Of a DNA stretch of 64,000 bases, positions 16,270-24,060 are shown in pieces (the first letter of the stretch is position 1; every line of letters begins with the position of its first letter). Position numbers and translations under genes: made by a program. The notes under the pieces are model-generated. The model searched no databases and was not told where the DNA came from. It saw only the letters and a program-made list of their open reading frames with translations. The stretch spans positions 186,001 to 250,000 of the forward strand of contig NZ_JAMXSB010000003.1 of the NCBI RefSeq assembly GCF_024124665.1. Direction: 5' to 3'. This DNA is from Pleionea sp. CnH1-48. GTDB taxonomy: Bacteria; Pseudomonadota; Gammaproteobacteria; Enterobacterales; Kangiellaceae.

Positions 16270-18342
16270 AATGCCAAGGATCCCGCATTGAACTCTGCCA
16301 TTGATGTAAAAACATCCAACAGCCACGAACTATCACTCAACTATTGCCGCCTTTCTCTTAGTGACAACACACTCTACTTTAAAGATGGTCAGATTAAACT
16401 TGAGCCCAAAGTCATCCGAGTGCTTCATTGCCTTGCTACGGTTTCTGGTGAAGTGGTGATCCGGGAGCAACTCATAACGGCAGTCTGGAAGGACCAAGTA
16501 GTCAGCGATGATGCTATTACTCGCTGCATTTCAATTCTGCGCAAACACTTTAAGCAACACCCAGAGTTAGGGCTTTCAATAGAGACCATCGCCAAACAAG
16601 GCTACCGCCTTAATCAGATCACGGTAACTCAAGAGACTCCTCCCTCGCTTCTCAGCCGACACTATCGAGTGGTCGCCATATCCGTTGCTTTGGTAACGTT
16701 TTTACTCCTGCTTCTAAGTCAGTGGCTTCCTGTTGATCAAGAAAAAAACTGGGAGAGGAGCATTTTACTGGCCAGCGAGGCGAAGGAAAGGTACCCCAAT
16801 CTCAGCCAGTCAGGACACTGGCTCACTTATGCTCGCTCTCACCAAAATGGCATGGCTATTTATGTAAAGTCACTCACCGATGAAGGTATTCAACAACTCA
16901 CCACCGGTGAGTTTTATGATCACCAACCCACATTTTCGCCGGATCAAAAACGCATTGCTTTTGCCCGTATTACCGCAACTCAACAATGTGAAATCTGGAC
17001 AGTTCCACTGATTGGTGGTCCAGAGAAAAAACTGGCGAGCTGTCAGCCCCAAGGTGTCTATGATATGAGCTGGGCCGCCGATGGACAGGAGTTATTGTAT
17101 ATTGATCGCCAACACCCGATGGCTCCAGGTCGGCTCAATAGATTGCACCTTCCCACTCTGACTCAACAGGTCATCAATATTCAATCAGGAGTGGGCGTTG
17201 ATGATCTGGCGCTAAGTGCTGATGGCCAACAAATCGCCGTAACATTATCTCCGCTGCCGGGCGTTGAAGATATTTACCTCAATTCATTCCCCATAAACGC
17301 TCCCTGGAAAAGGCTCAGCAAGGAGCATACTAAAGTTCATGGCCTGGCTTTCGCAGCCGATAACCGTTCTCTGTTTTTTACTTCTAATCGACGCGGCCCT
17401 TTTTTCTTATGGCAGACGCCCCTATCAAAGTGGGAGCCCAAGAATATACACAGTGCTTTGCCTAACGGCGATGAAATATCCATTAATGCTCAACATACCA
17501 TTGCACTCGAACGTTGGACCGAAAACAGCGAAGTCGTAGCACTAGCCCACGATGGCACAGAACTAAACATCATCGCGGACAAACAAATGAACTGGCAGGC
17601 TCAGCAGGCACCAGACAACAAAGCCACAGCTTTTATATCGGACCGCAGTGGCACCGCCGAGCTGTGGTTACAAAAAGGCTCAGAGTACCATCAGCTAACG
17701 CAGTTTAATGGCCCCTGGATATTGTCTTTTGATTGGTCGCCAGATAGCCGAGAGATTGCTTTTTCTGTCGCCGAAGCCAAGGGTTATAGTGTGTATCTAT
17801 ATAACCTGGACACTCAGCGCCTCACGCAGCCACAACCCTTAAAAAATGCCTACGCTCCATTCTGGCATCCTGTCTCTGGCGAATTATATTTTGGCTCAAC
17901 TCGCTCTGGTGATTGGCAGATATGGCGTTGGTCTCCCATCAGTCAAGAACTGCAAAAAGTCACTCAGCAAGGCGGTAAAGTCGTCAAAATATCCGCTGAT
18001 GGCTCCCTGTTTTATACCAAGGCCAACCAGACGGGGCTCTGGTTGCAAAACCAATCTCAGGAACAGCAAGTGTTACAACAACTGGCAGTATTTGACGAAG
18101 CCAACTGGGCGGTTACCAACACCGATATTTTTTGGGTCAAACGTGACTTCCAACATGGATCGCTACTGATTCAACACAGCCGTGCAAGCAACAGTGAAGT
18201 AAAGCAGTTGCCATTGAATAACCTGCTTTATTTTTCTGGATTAAAACTATCGAGAGATAAGCAACAGATATGGTATGCCCGAATTACTCGAGAAGATTCC
18301 GATATTGATCTGCTTCATTCTGAGATGGCCAATGCACTTTAA
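16267..18342 (+). CDS. ToxR/CadC-like membrane regulator with periplasmic TolB-like beta-propeller
   Basis: 691 residues. An N-terminal OmpR/CadC winged helix (about residues 25-120: IKLEPKVIRVLHCLATVSGE, ITAVWKDQVVSDDAITRCIS, IETIAKQGYRL) is followed by one transmembrane helix (about 134-153, VVAISVALVTFLLLLL) and a long periplasmic C-terminus of WD40/TolB-like repeats (PTFSPDQKRIAFAR, DMSWAADGQELLYID, FDWSPDSREIAFSV). It is thus a one-component regulator that binds DNA from the membrane, with a propeller as sensor. Divergent from the PDZ-hydrolase gene. Transcription probably stops before yciK, 122 bp downstream. Confidence 0.85.
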   Translation: MNAKDPALNSAIDVKTSNSHELSLNYCRLSLSDNTLYFKDGQIKLEPKVIRVLHCLATVSGEVVIREQLITAVWKDQVVSDDAITRCISILRKHFKQHPELGLSIETIAKQGYRLNQITVTQETPPSLLSRHYRVVAISVALVTFLLLLLSQWLPVDQEKNWERSILLASEAKERYPNLSQSGHWLTYARSHQNGMAIYVKSLTDEGIQQLTTGEFYDHQPTFSPDQKRIAFARITATQQCEIWTVPLIGGPEKKLASCQPQGVYDMSWAADGQELLYIDRQHPMAPGRLNRLHLPTLTQQVINIQSGVGVDDLALSADGQQIAVTLSPLPGVEDIYLNSFPINAPWKRLSKEHTKVHGLAFAADNRSLFFTSNRRGPFFLWQTPLSKWEPKNIHSALPNGDEISINAQHTIALERWTENSEVVALAHDGTELNIIADKQMNWQAQQAPDNKATAFISDRSGTAELWLQKGSEYHQLTQFNGPWILSFDWSPDSREIAFSVAEAKGYSVYLYNLDTQRLTQPQPLKNAYAPFWHPVSGELYFGSTRSGDWQIWRWSPISQELQKVTQQGGKVVKISADGSLFYTKANQTGLWLQNQSQEQQVLQQLAVFDEANWAVTNTDIFWVKRDFQHGSLLIQHSRASNSEVKQLPLNNLLYFSGLKLSRDKQQIWYARITREDSDIDLLHSEMANAL

Positions 18343-18464
18343 ACAACTCATCCCTCAAATGGAGAAAAAAGCTAGCACAATCCCACAGTGTGTAGAACTC
18401 CTGCTACTCCATTGACTCACAATCAGTTACAATGCGGCTCAAACTGATCTGACGTAGAACAACA

Positions 18465-19202
18465 ATGATAGAAAATTACCAAGCTGCCGACGACTTACTT
18501 AAAGACAAGGTGATTCTGATTACAGGTGCTGGCGATGGCATTGGCAAATCAGCCGCTCTGACCTATGCCAAACATGGTGCAACGGTTATCCTTCTGGGAC
18601 GAACCACCGAAAAACTTGAGCAAGTGTATGATGAAATCGAAGCTCAAGGCGGCCCACAACCAGCTATCATTCCCGTCAACCTGTTAAACCTTTCAATAGA
18701 ACAGGCGCAACAAATCGGTGAAAAAATTCTCTCTGAATTTGGTCGCCTTGACGGCCTGCTCCATAATGCCAGCCAACTGGGTCAGCTTTCACCTATCGAC
18801 AGCTACAACGACGAACACTGGCTCAACATTATGCAGGTCAATGTTAACGCCACCTTCTTTTTGACCAAAGCCCTGTTACCGGCCTTGCGTCAATCTCCAG
18901 CCGCCTCAGTTATCTTTACCAGCTCTGGTGTTGGCAACAAGGGACGCGCTTTTTGGGGTGCTTATTCTGTCTCAAAATTTGCTACCGAAGGCTTTGCTCA
19001 AGTACTGGCAGACGAGCTAGAGAAGTCAAATATACGGGTTAACACCATCAATCCGGGCGCAACAAGAACCAAAATGCGTGCTAAAGCTTACCCAGTAGAA
19101 GATCCCATGACGGTAAAAACCCCGGCTGAAATAATGCCCCTCTACCTTTATTTAATGGGGGCCGATAGCGCAGAGGTCCACGGCCAGCGCATCGACGCCT
19201 AA
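18465..19202 (+). CDS. yciK: Short-chain dehydrogenase/reductase, YciK-like
   Basis: 245-residue NAD(P)-dependent SDR. The cofactor motif is ITGAGDGIGKSAA (TGxxxGIG), followed by LLHNASQLG, the catalytic Ser in TSSGVGNKGRAFWG and YSVSK with catalytic Tyr and Lys. Overall it resembles the enterobacterial YciK group, whose substrate is not established. In pseudomonads this gene lies next to mupP; here roughly 10.7 kb separates them. The start ATG lacks a strong ribosome site. A hairpin follows the stop. Confidence 0.85.
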   Translation: MIENYQAADDLLKDKVILITGAGDGIGKSAALTYAKHGATVILLGRTTEKLEQVYDEIEAQGGPQPAIIPVNLLNLSIEQAQQIGEKILSEFGRLDGLLHNASQLGQLSPIDSYNDEHWLNIMQVNVNATFFLTKALLPALRQSPAASVIFTSSGVGNKGRAFWGAYSVSKFATEGFAQVLADELEKSNIRVNTINPGATRTKMRAKAYPVEDPMTVKTPAEIMPLYLYLMGADSAEVHGQRIDA

Positions 19203-19218
19203 TAATTACTCGCTGATG

Positions 19219-19266
19219 GCAACGGCAATCTTGTGCCGCCGTTGCCGGGACAGCGTCATTTTTTTG
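19219..19266 (+). terminator. Hairpin with T-tract after yciK
   Basis: GGCAACGGC (19219-19227) and GCCGTTGCC (19239-19247) form a perfect 9-bp GC stem with an 11-base loop; a T-run begins about 12 bases later. The distance to the T-run makes it a weaker intrinsic terminator. Confidence 0.55.
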
Positions 19267-19308
19267 AATACAGCGGAAAACCAGAACACTTTTTAACCGT
19301 ATTTTTCA

Positions 19309-19336
19309 GTCAAAAAATTGACCTTAATTTTTTGAC
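19309..19336. promoter_or_regulatory. Inverted repeat upstream of the GGDEF gene
   Basis: GTCAAAAAATT (19309-19319) and AATTTTTTGAC (19326-19336) are perfect 11-base inverted arms with a 6-base spacer. The dyad lies about 60 bases before the candidate sigma-54 site and about 110 bases before the GGDEF start, a plausible place for an enhancer-binding activator or other operator. Confidence 0.35.
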
Positions 19337-19394
19337 CAAAAAATTTCCTTTTCCAACTCTATGTTTTAGAAGCTGTTTTTTTAGTATCGCTAAG

Positions 19395-19410
19395 TTGGCA
19401 CACAATTCGC
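19395..19410 (+). promoter_or_regulatory. Candidate sigma-54 promoter for the GGDEF gene
   Basis: TTGGCACACAATTCGC carries GG and GC separated by exactly ten bases, and TTGGCAC matches the -24 element fully; the -12 element reads TCGC instead of TTGC. It sits about 40 bases before the start codon region of the GGDEF gene. Candidate only. Confidence 0.4.
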
Positions 19411-19449
19411 TAATACCTTATCATACCCTTAGCTTAGCTGTTTAAAGTG

Positions 19450-20376
19450 ATGAGATTTATGAAAAACGTGGCAACTCCCAAAACCATTGATGTCGTAGAA
19501 GCAGGTGTTGTGGAATACATCGCGCCTTATTTAAAGCAGTCTTCAGATGCGGAGCTTTGTGAGGCCAGCCAAAAATTATCGCTTTTATTACAAAGAACAC
19601 TGGATCTGGACTTAATGCTCACCACTTTTTGTGAGCAAGCTTCTTATATCGTCCCCTGTGAAAGCGTGGCCTATCGAAATGATCAACATGGGCTGTTTTT
19701 TTATCACGGAGATAAGCACCAGAACCTTTGCCACTACCAACTCCAGCTTGATGGAGAAAACCTCGGTGTGGTTGAATGTTCTAGCGAGCGCAATTTTACA
19801 GAAAAAGAGTTAATGCGACTGGAGCTGTTATTAGAGCAATTGATTTATCCTTTACGCAACGCGCTCTTATACCACAATGCAGTGCAGATGGCGCATCAAG
19901 ATCCTCTCACTCAACTAGGTAATCGTGGCGCTTACGATCACGCGGTAGAAACAGAAGTTTATCGTGCCGATCGCCATAAAACGCCGCTATCCATGTTGGT
20001 CGTTGATATCGACTTTTTTAAGCGCATTAACGATGACTACGGACACCTGGTAGGTGATCAGGTGCTTAAAAAAGTCGCTCAGATGCTCAATGCACAAGTA
20101 CGCAAAAGTGACCTGGCTTTTCGTTATGGTGGAGAAGAGTTTGTTATTTTAATGACCAATACTCATTCTGATGCCGCTCATACCATCGCCGAAAGAATTC
20201 GTAGCAAGATAGCCGCCGCCGTTGTAAATATCATGGAGCAGACCATTCCGGTCACCGTAAGTATCGGCGTTTCTGAGTTTCAACATGGTGAAAGTGCCAG
20301 CACTTTATTTCATCGCGCTGACCAAGCTCTGTATCAAGCCAAACACGATGGTCGTAATCAGGTAAAAGCGGCATAA
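19450..20376 (+). CDS. Diguanylate cyclase (GGDEF), soluble
   Basis: Probably makes cyclic di-GMP. The N-terminal half (to about residue 135) looks like a degenerate GAF-type sensory region (LTTFCEQASYIVPCESVAYRN) without membrane segments; the C-terminal GGDEF domain has the active motif RYGGEEFVILM. The inhibitory I-site RxxD (RKSD) stands five residues before GGEEF, so product feedback is likely. Start is uncertain among GTG 19447, ATG 19450 and ATG 19459; I use 19450. Monocistronic, with its own terminator and a candidate sigma-54 promoter. A GGDEF gene close to yciK also occurs in some pseudomonads. Confidence 0.88.
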   Translation: MRFMKNVATPKTIDVVEAGVVEYIAPYLKQSSDAELCEASQKLSLLLQRTLDLDLMLTTFCEQASYIVPCESVAYRNDQHGLFFYHGDKHQNLCHYQLQLDGENLGVVECSSERNFTEKELMRLELLLEQLIYPLRNALLYHNAVQMAHQDPLTQLGNRGAYDHAVETEVYRADRHKTPLSMLVVDIDFFKRINDDYGHLVGDQVLKKVAQMLNAQVRKSDLAFRYGGEEFVILMTNTHSDAAHTIAERIRSKIAAAVVNIMEQTIPVTVSIGVSEFQHGESASTLFHRADQALYQAKHDGRNQVKAA

Positions 20377-20431
20377 CGGCACCTGCTTAAACGGTACATC
20401 GTCTTTAATTCTTTCTCTCACAATCATCACA

Positions 20432-20474
20432 AGCTGAGTTGCTTAAGTAACGCTCGTTAACAACTCGGCTTTTT
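20432..20474 (+). terminator. Rho-independent terminator after the GGDEF gene
   Basis: AGCTGAGTTG (20432-20441) pairs with CAACTCGGCT (20461-20470) over ten positions with one G-U pair, and TTTTCTGTTT follows. Confidence 0.7.
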
Positions 20475-20546
20475 CTGTTTAAAAGTCGTCCGTTTTATTA
20501 GAATTTCCTGCCTTATTCAGCTTTTATTCAGGCGAAATGGTCAGAA

Positions 20547-20576
20547 TTTACAAGGGTCTGCACAAAAGCATACAAT
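20547..20576 (+). promoter_or_regulatory. Sigma-70 promoter for the RND exporter gene
   Basis: TTTACA (20547-20552) and TACAAT (20571-20576) are separated by 18 bases, in the gap between the GGDEF terminator and the exporter start. Predicted initiation is about 120 bases before the ATG. Confidence 0.45.
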
Positions 20577-20702
20577 AGACCCATTTAAAGGGTTCTGACT
20601 GTACAAAATACGCTCACTAGAACACAGAGTGACCTTATTTGCTCAGCCAGGCTGAATGTGCTGTTTCCTACTCTAAAGTTAATAACCTATCAGGAACCAT
20701 TA

Positions 20703-23216
20703 ATGGAATCTCGTTCAAAAGTGGGTTTATGGATTGCTAATCTGGTAATGCATAAAACTCGAAGTATCTCGTTTTTTCTAATCGTCACTCTTATTGCACT
20801 CGCCATTGGCATCCCTAAATTTAGGCTTGATGCGTCTGCCGACTCACTACTTCTTGAGAACGATCCTACCCTGACAAGCTATCGCAAAACCTACCTTCAA
20901 TACGGTAGTGATGATTACCTGTTCCTGGTATTTGCTCCTGAGTCAGAGCTATTCACCGAAAGCAATCTGACCAAGCTGGAAGAATTGCAATCCAAAATCG
21001 TTAAGCTGGATCATGTTAGCTCGATTACTTCGATACTTGATATTCCTCTATTTGACTCAGAAGAAGCCGACATATTTACCGTTGAAGGAAAAGTTCAAAC
21101 ACTGCGTGAACGCAAGATGCCATTAACTAAGGCGAAACAGCTGCTCATCAACAACCCTATCTATAAAGATCTGATTATTAGCCCTCAAGGCGGTCTGACC
21201 GCGCTACAAATCAATCTGAAAACCCCTGAAGCCTTAAAAGCTCAATTGCGCAAAGTTACTGAATTCCAGATCCAGAACGATCTAACCGCCCTGACACCAG
21301 AACAACAACAAAGTTTTCAGGCACTAAAGCAAACATTAAAGCAGCTCACGACTCAGAACAGTGCCGATGTTGAGCAACTGATCATAAAAATACGTTCTAT
21401 CATCCAGCAAGAAGACACCGCTATAAAACTCTTCTTAGGTGGTGTTCCGATGATTGCGAATGATCTAACCGACTATGTCAGCAGCGATCTGGTGGTATTC
21501 GGTGGTTTGATTTTTGTTGTACTGATTCTGATTTTGACACTCATTTTCCGTCAGTGGCACTGGATTGTATTACCACTATTAGTTAGCACACTGGCCGTGG
21601 CAGCCATGCTGGGTTTGCTGGGCTGGTTAAACTGGCCAGCAACGGTTATCTCTTCCAACTTCGTTGCTCTGCTTTTGATCATGACGATCTCACTGACCAT
21701 CCACTTAATTGTTCGCTTTCGAGAACTTACTTTTGAACACCATGTAACCTCGCTTTCGGAGCGCATCAAACGAACCTTGAGTTCCATGTTCATTCCCTGC
21801 TTATTTACCGCGTTAACTACCATGGTAGCTTTCGGTTCCTTGGTCGTCAGTGACATTCGTCCGGTTAAAGATTTTGGTTTAATGATGTCCATGGGACTGG
21901 CCCTGGCCTTCTCTCTGGCATTTGTTGCTTTCCCACTTTCGGTGTTTTTAAGTTACCGTGGCAATAAAGAAACCCCTGTAAAATCGAATCTTACCGAATT
22001 CACCAGTGCCCTTGGCCGTTGGACTCTTGGCAACCGAAGCATGATTCTGGTAACTGCAACCCTGGTTGCCACCTTCGCTATAACGGGCATTACTCAACTG
22101 ACAGTAGATAACCGCTTTATCGACTACTTCAAATCCAGCACCGAAATTTATCAGGGAATGAAGCGTATTGACGATTCACTGGGTGGCACAACGCCACTCG
22201 ATATTGTGATCAAAACCGATGCCCTGCTGCCTAAAGATGAGTTTGAGGACGAATTTGAAGACGAGTTCGAAGATGACTTTGGTGACGAGGAAGAAGAAAC
22301 CATATCACCCTGGTTCACGCAAGCAGGTGCCGAAAAACTGGCTCAGGTTCAAAGTTATCTGGAGCAAAGCGAAGTAACGGGTAAAGTTTTATCATTAGCT
22401 TCAGGTTTCCGCTTACTGAATGATCTTAACAACGGACAACCACTGGATGACTTCTTACTAGGCTTATTCTATAAGCGAATGTCTGCGGACATTAAGCGTC
22501 AATTGATCGCGCCTTATCATAAGGATGATGGTTCTGAGATCCACTTTAATATCCGTATGATTGATTCTCACCCGAATCTAAAACGCAGTGAATATCTTGC
22601 CGAATTACATAATTACTTCCAGAAAGACTTAGGCTTAAGTCCTGATGATTATGAAATTACCGGTATGTTTGTTCTCTATAACAATATGCTAGAAAGCCTG
22701 TTCGACTCACAGATCAAAACGATCTTCACCGTATTTCTGATGATCTTGTTGATGTTTATTCCTATCTTCCGCTCGGTGAACCTAGCCCTCATTGGCTTAA
22801 TACCTAACGCATTAGCCGCTGCTATGGTGATGGGGGCAATGGGTTGGTTTGGTATTCCACTTGATATGATGACCATTATGATAGCCGCTATCGCCATTGG
22901 AATAGGTGTCGACAATACCATTCATTATATCTTCCGTTTCCGTCGAGAGTTTACTCAACGACAAGACTATGAAGCCTGTGTGCAGGCCTGCCACAATACC
23001 ATTGGTAAAGCGCTTTACTATACTTCACTGACCGTCCTTGCAGGTTTCTCGGTGCTGGTGTTCTCTAACTTTATTCCAACTATCTATTTTGGCGTTCTTA
23101 CCAGCATCGCAATGGCAACAGCACTACTCGCTAACCTAACGCTGCTGCCACAGCTTATCCTGGTGTTTAAGCCGAAAATCCCAGAGCTACCCACCGGAAA
23201 TGGTGATTCCAATTAA
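20703..23216 (+). CDS. RND superfamily (MMPL-type) exporter
   Basis: 837-residue inner-membrane protein of the COG1033 RND/MMPL class. Each half has a large extracytoplasmic loop followed by clustered transmembrane helices; the helix-rich blocks are at about residues 255-430 and 670-815. Hydrophobic stretches such as FGGLIFVVLILILTLIF and IFTVFLMILLMFIPIF are clear, and AIAIGIGVDNTIHYIFRFR is typical of the second bundle. Such proteins move lipids or hydrophobic compounds, but the cargo is unknown. I start at MESRSKVGLW (20703), with AGGA seven bases upstream. An acidic DEFE repeat lies in the second loop at about residue 512. No adaptor or outer-membrane partner is adjacent. Confidence 0.85.
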   Translation: MESRSKVGLWIANLVMHKTRSISFFLIVTLIALAIGIPKFRLDASADSLLLENDPTLTSYRKTYLQYGSDDYLFLVFAPESELFTESNLTKLEELQSKIVKLDHVSSITSILDIPLFDSEEADIFTVEGKVQTLRERKMPLTKAKQLLINNPIYKDLIISPQGGLTALQINLKTPEALKAQLRKVTEFQIQNDLTALTPEQQQSFQALKQTLKQLTTQNSADVEQLIIKIRSIIQQEDTAIKLFLGGVPMIANDLTDYVSSDLVVFGGLIFVVLILILTLIFRQWHWIVLPLLVSTLAVAAMLGLLGWLNWPATVISSNFVALLLIMTISLTIHLIVRFRELTFEHHVTSLSERIKRTLSSMFIPCLFTALTTMVAFGSLVVSDIRPVKDFGLMMSMGLALAFSLAFVAFPLSVFLSYRGNKETPVKSNLTEFTSALGRWTLGNRSMILVTATLVATFAITGITQLTVDNRFIDYFKSSTEIYQGMKRIDDSLGGTTPLDIVIKTDALLPKDEFEDEFEDEFEDDFGDEEEETISPWFTQAGAEKLAQVQSYLEQSEVTGKVLSLASGFRLLNDLNNGQPLDDFLLGLFYKRMSADIKRQLIAPYHKDDGSEIHFNIRMIDSHPNLKRSEYLAELHNYFQKDLGLSPDDYEITGMFVLYNNMLESLFDSQIKTIFTVFLMILLMFIPIFRSVNLALIGLIPNALAAAMVMGAMGWFGIPLDMMTIMIAAIAIGIGVDNTIHYIFRFRREFTQRQDYEACVQACHNTIGKALYYTSLTVLAGFSVLVFSNFIPTIYFGVLTSIAMATALLANLTLLPQLILVFKPKIPELPTGNGDSN
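22236..22298 (+). repeat. Degenerate 12-bp coding repeat (acidic DEFE/FED repeats)
   Basis: Four tandem 12-base units inside the RND exporter encode DEFE-DEFE-DEFE-DDFG followed by a DEEEE run. The units differ at synonymous positions, so the repeat seems kept at protein level rather than being a fresh slippage array. It lies in the second extracytoplasmic loop. Confidence 0.85.
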
Positions 23217-23225
23217 ATACTTTGA

Positions 23226-23250
23226 AGCCCTGCAACGCAGGGCTTTTTTT
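23226..23250 (+). terminator. Rho-independent terminator after the RND exporter gene
   Basis: AGCCCTG (23226-23232) and CAGGGCT (23238-23244) with a 5-base loop, followed directly by a run of seven T. Confidence 0.92.
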
Positions 23251-23923
23251 ATCCAGCCTATTATCAATTAACAGCTTTCCTTTATAAATCCTTCACGCAA
23301 TTAGAACTCGCCCCTTGTCACTTATTTAAGCAACTCCTTAGTTGCCAATATGCCCCTCTTCTCACTCACGATTAAATAGCAGGCGGATCTCGCAGTGCAG
23401 TTTTCGCTTGTTACATGGCCTAGCAATACAAAAGAAGGCTCTTCCTTTGGTCAAAAAAATGCCAACTAAGTCACTCTTTTATTCCAATTTATATATAAAA
23501 ATTAAGGTGTTATAGACAAAAGATATAATATATCAATTCAAAAAATCGCCCTTCTGTGGCGACACTCCTTGCGTAGAAACTAACGTAAAGATCGTAAATT
23601 TTCACATATCTATCTAAGTTAAAGGCTAAAAATATCCCCAAACTTTTATTTTTTGATTTATCAGAGAGTTAACTAAACTTTCCCAATCAAAGAGTGACAT
23701 TTTTATGACACTTTTATGTAACTTAGCACCCAAAAACCCTGAGATACCCGAAGCGTCAAAAAATAACTCGAATTATTTAGTTACATATAAGAACCATTCA
23801 TAGTAAGTGCAAACATACTCCAAAACACCCTTAAATAATGCACCAAACATTATTCATATAACAATATTAATAAAGTTCTTTTTATTTCTGTAGTAATAAT
23901 TGTGATTTTCTTTCGCTTCGACG
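23251..23923. other. Long AT-rich gap upstream of the phospholipase-like gene
   Basis: About 670 bases with no supportable gene. Small dyads are visible: GCAACT-CCTT-AGTTGC at 23330-23345, and GTGACAT...ATGACAC near 23693. None is clearly a terminator or RNA gene. The region ends at the strong promoter of the following gene and may hold regulatory sites for it. Confidence 0.45.
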
Positions 23924-23951
23924 TTGACAGCAAGTTTAAAAAACGTACAAT
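23924..23951 (+). promoter_or_regulatory. Strong sigma-70 promoter for the phospholipase-like gene
   Basis: TTGACA (23924-23929, perfect) and TACAAT (23946-23951) with a 16-base spacer; initiation is predicted about 100 bases before the ATG at 24061. Confidence 0.75.
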
Positions 23952-23963
23952 GCACCCCCAATT

Positions 23964-23990
23964 GAAGCAGGGACATATATCCCAAGCTTC
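23964..23990 (+). promoter_or_regulatory. 5' UTR stem-loop of the phospholipase-like mRNA
   Basis: GAAGC/GGGA on the left (23964-23973) and TCCC/GCTTC on the right (23980-23990) pair around a CATATA loop with a small internal bulge. It begins within a few bases of the predicted transcript start, so it may stabilise the 5' end. Confidence 0.4.
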
Positions 23991-24060
23991 CATACAGTTA
24001 GAAAGTTAAGTTTTTTACGCGAATTTGCCCTTTTAACATTGATTTTATTTGGAGTTATCA

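Noticed and set aside
18413-18433. TTGACT and TACAAT upstream of yciK as a promoter
   Set aside because: Spacing is about 9-10 bases, too short; no alternative -35 fits.
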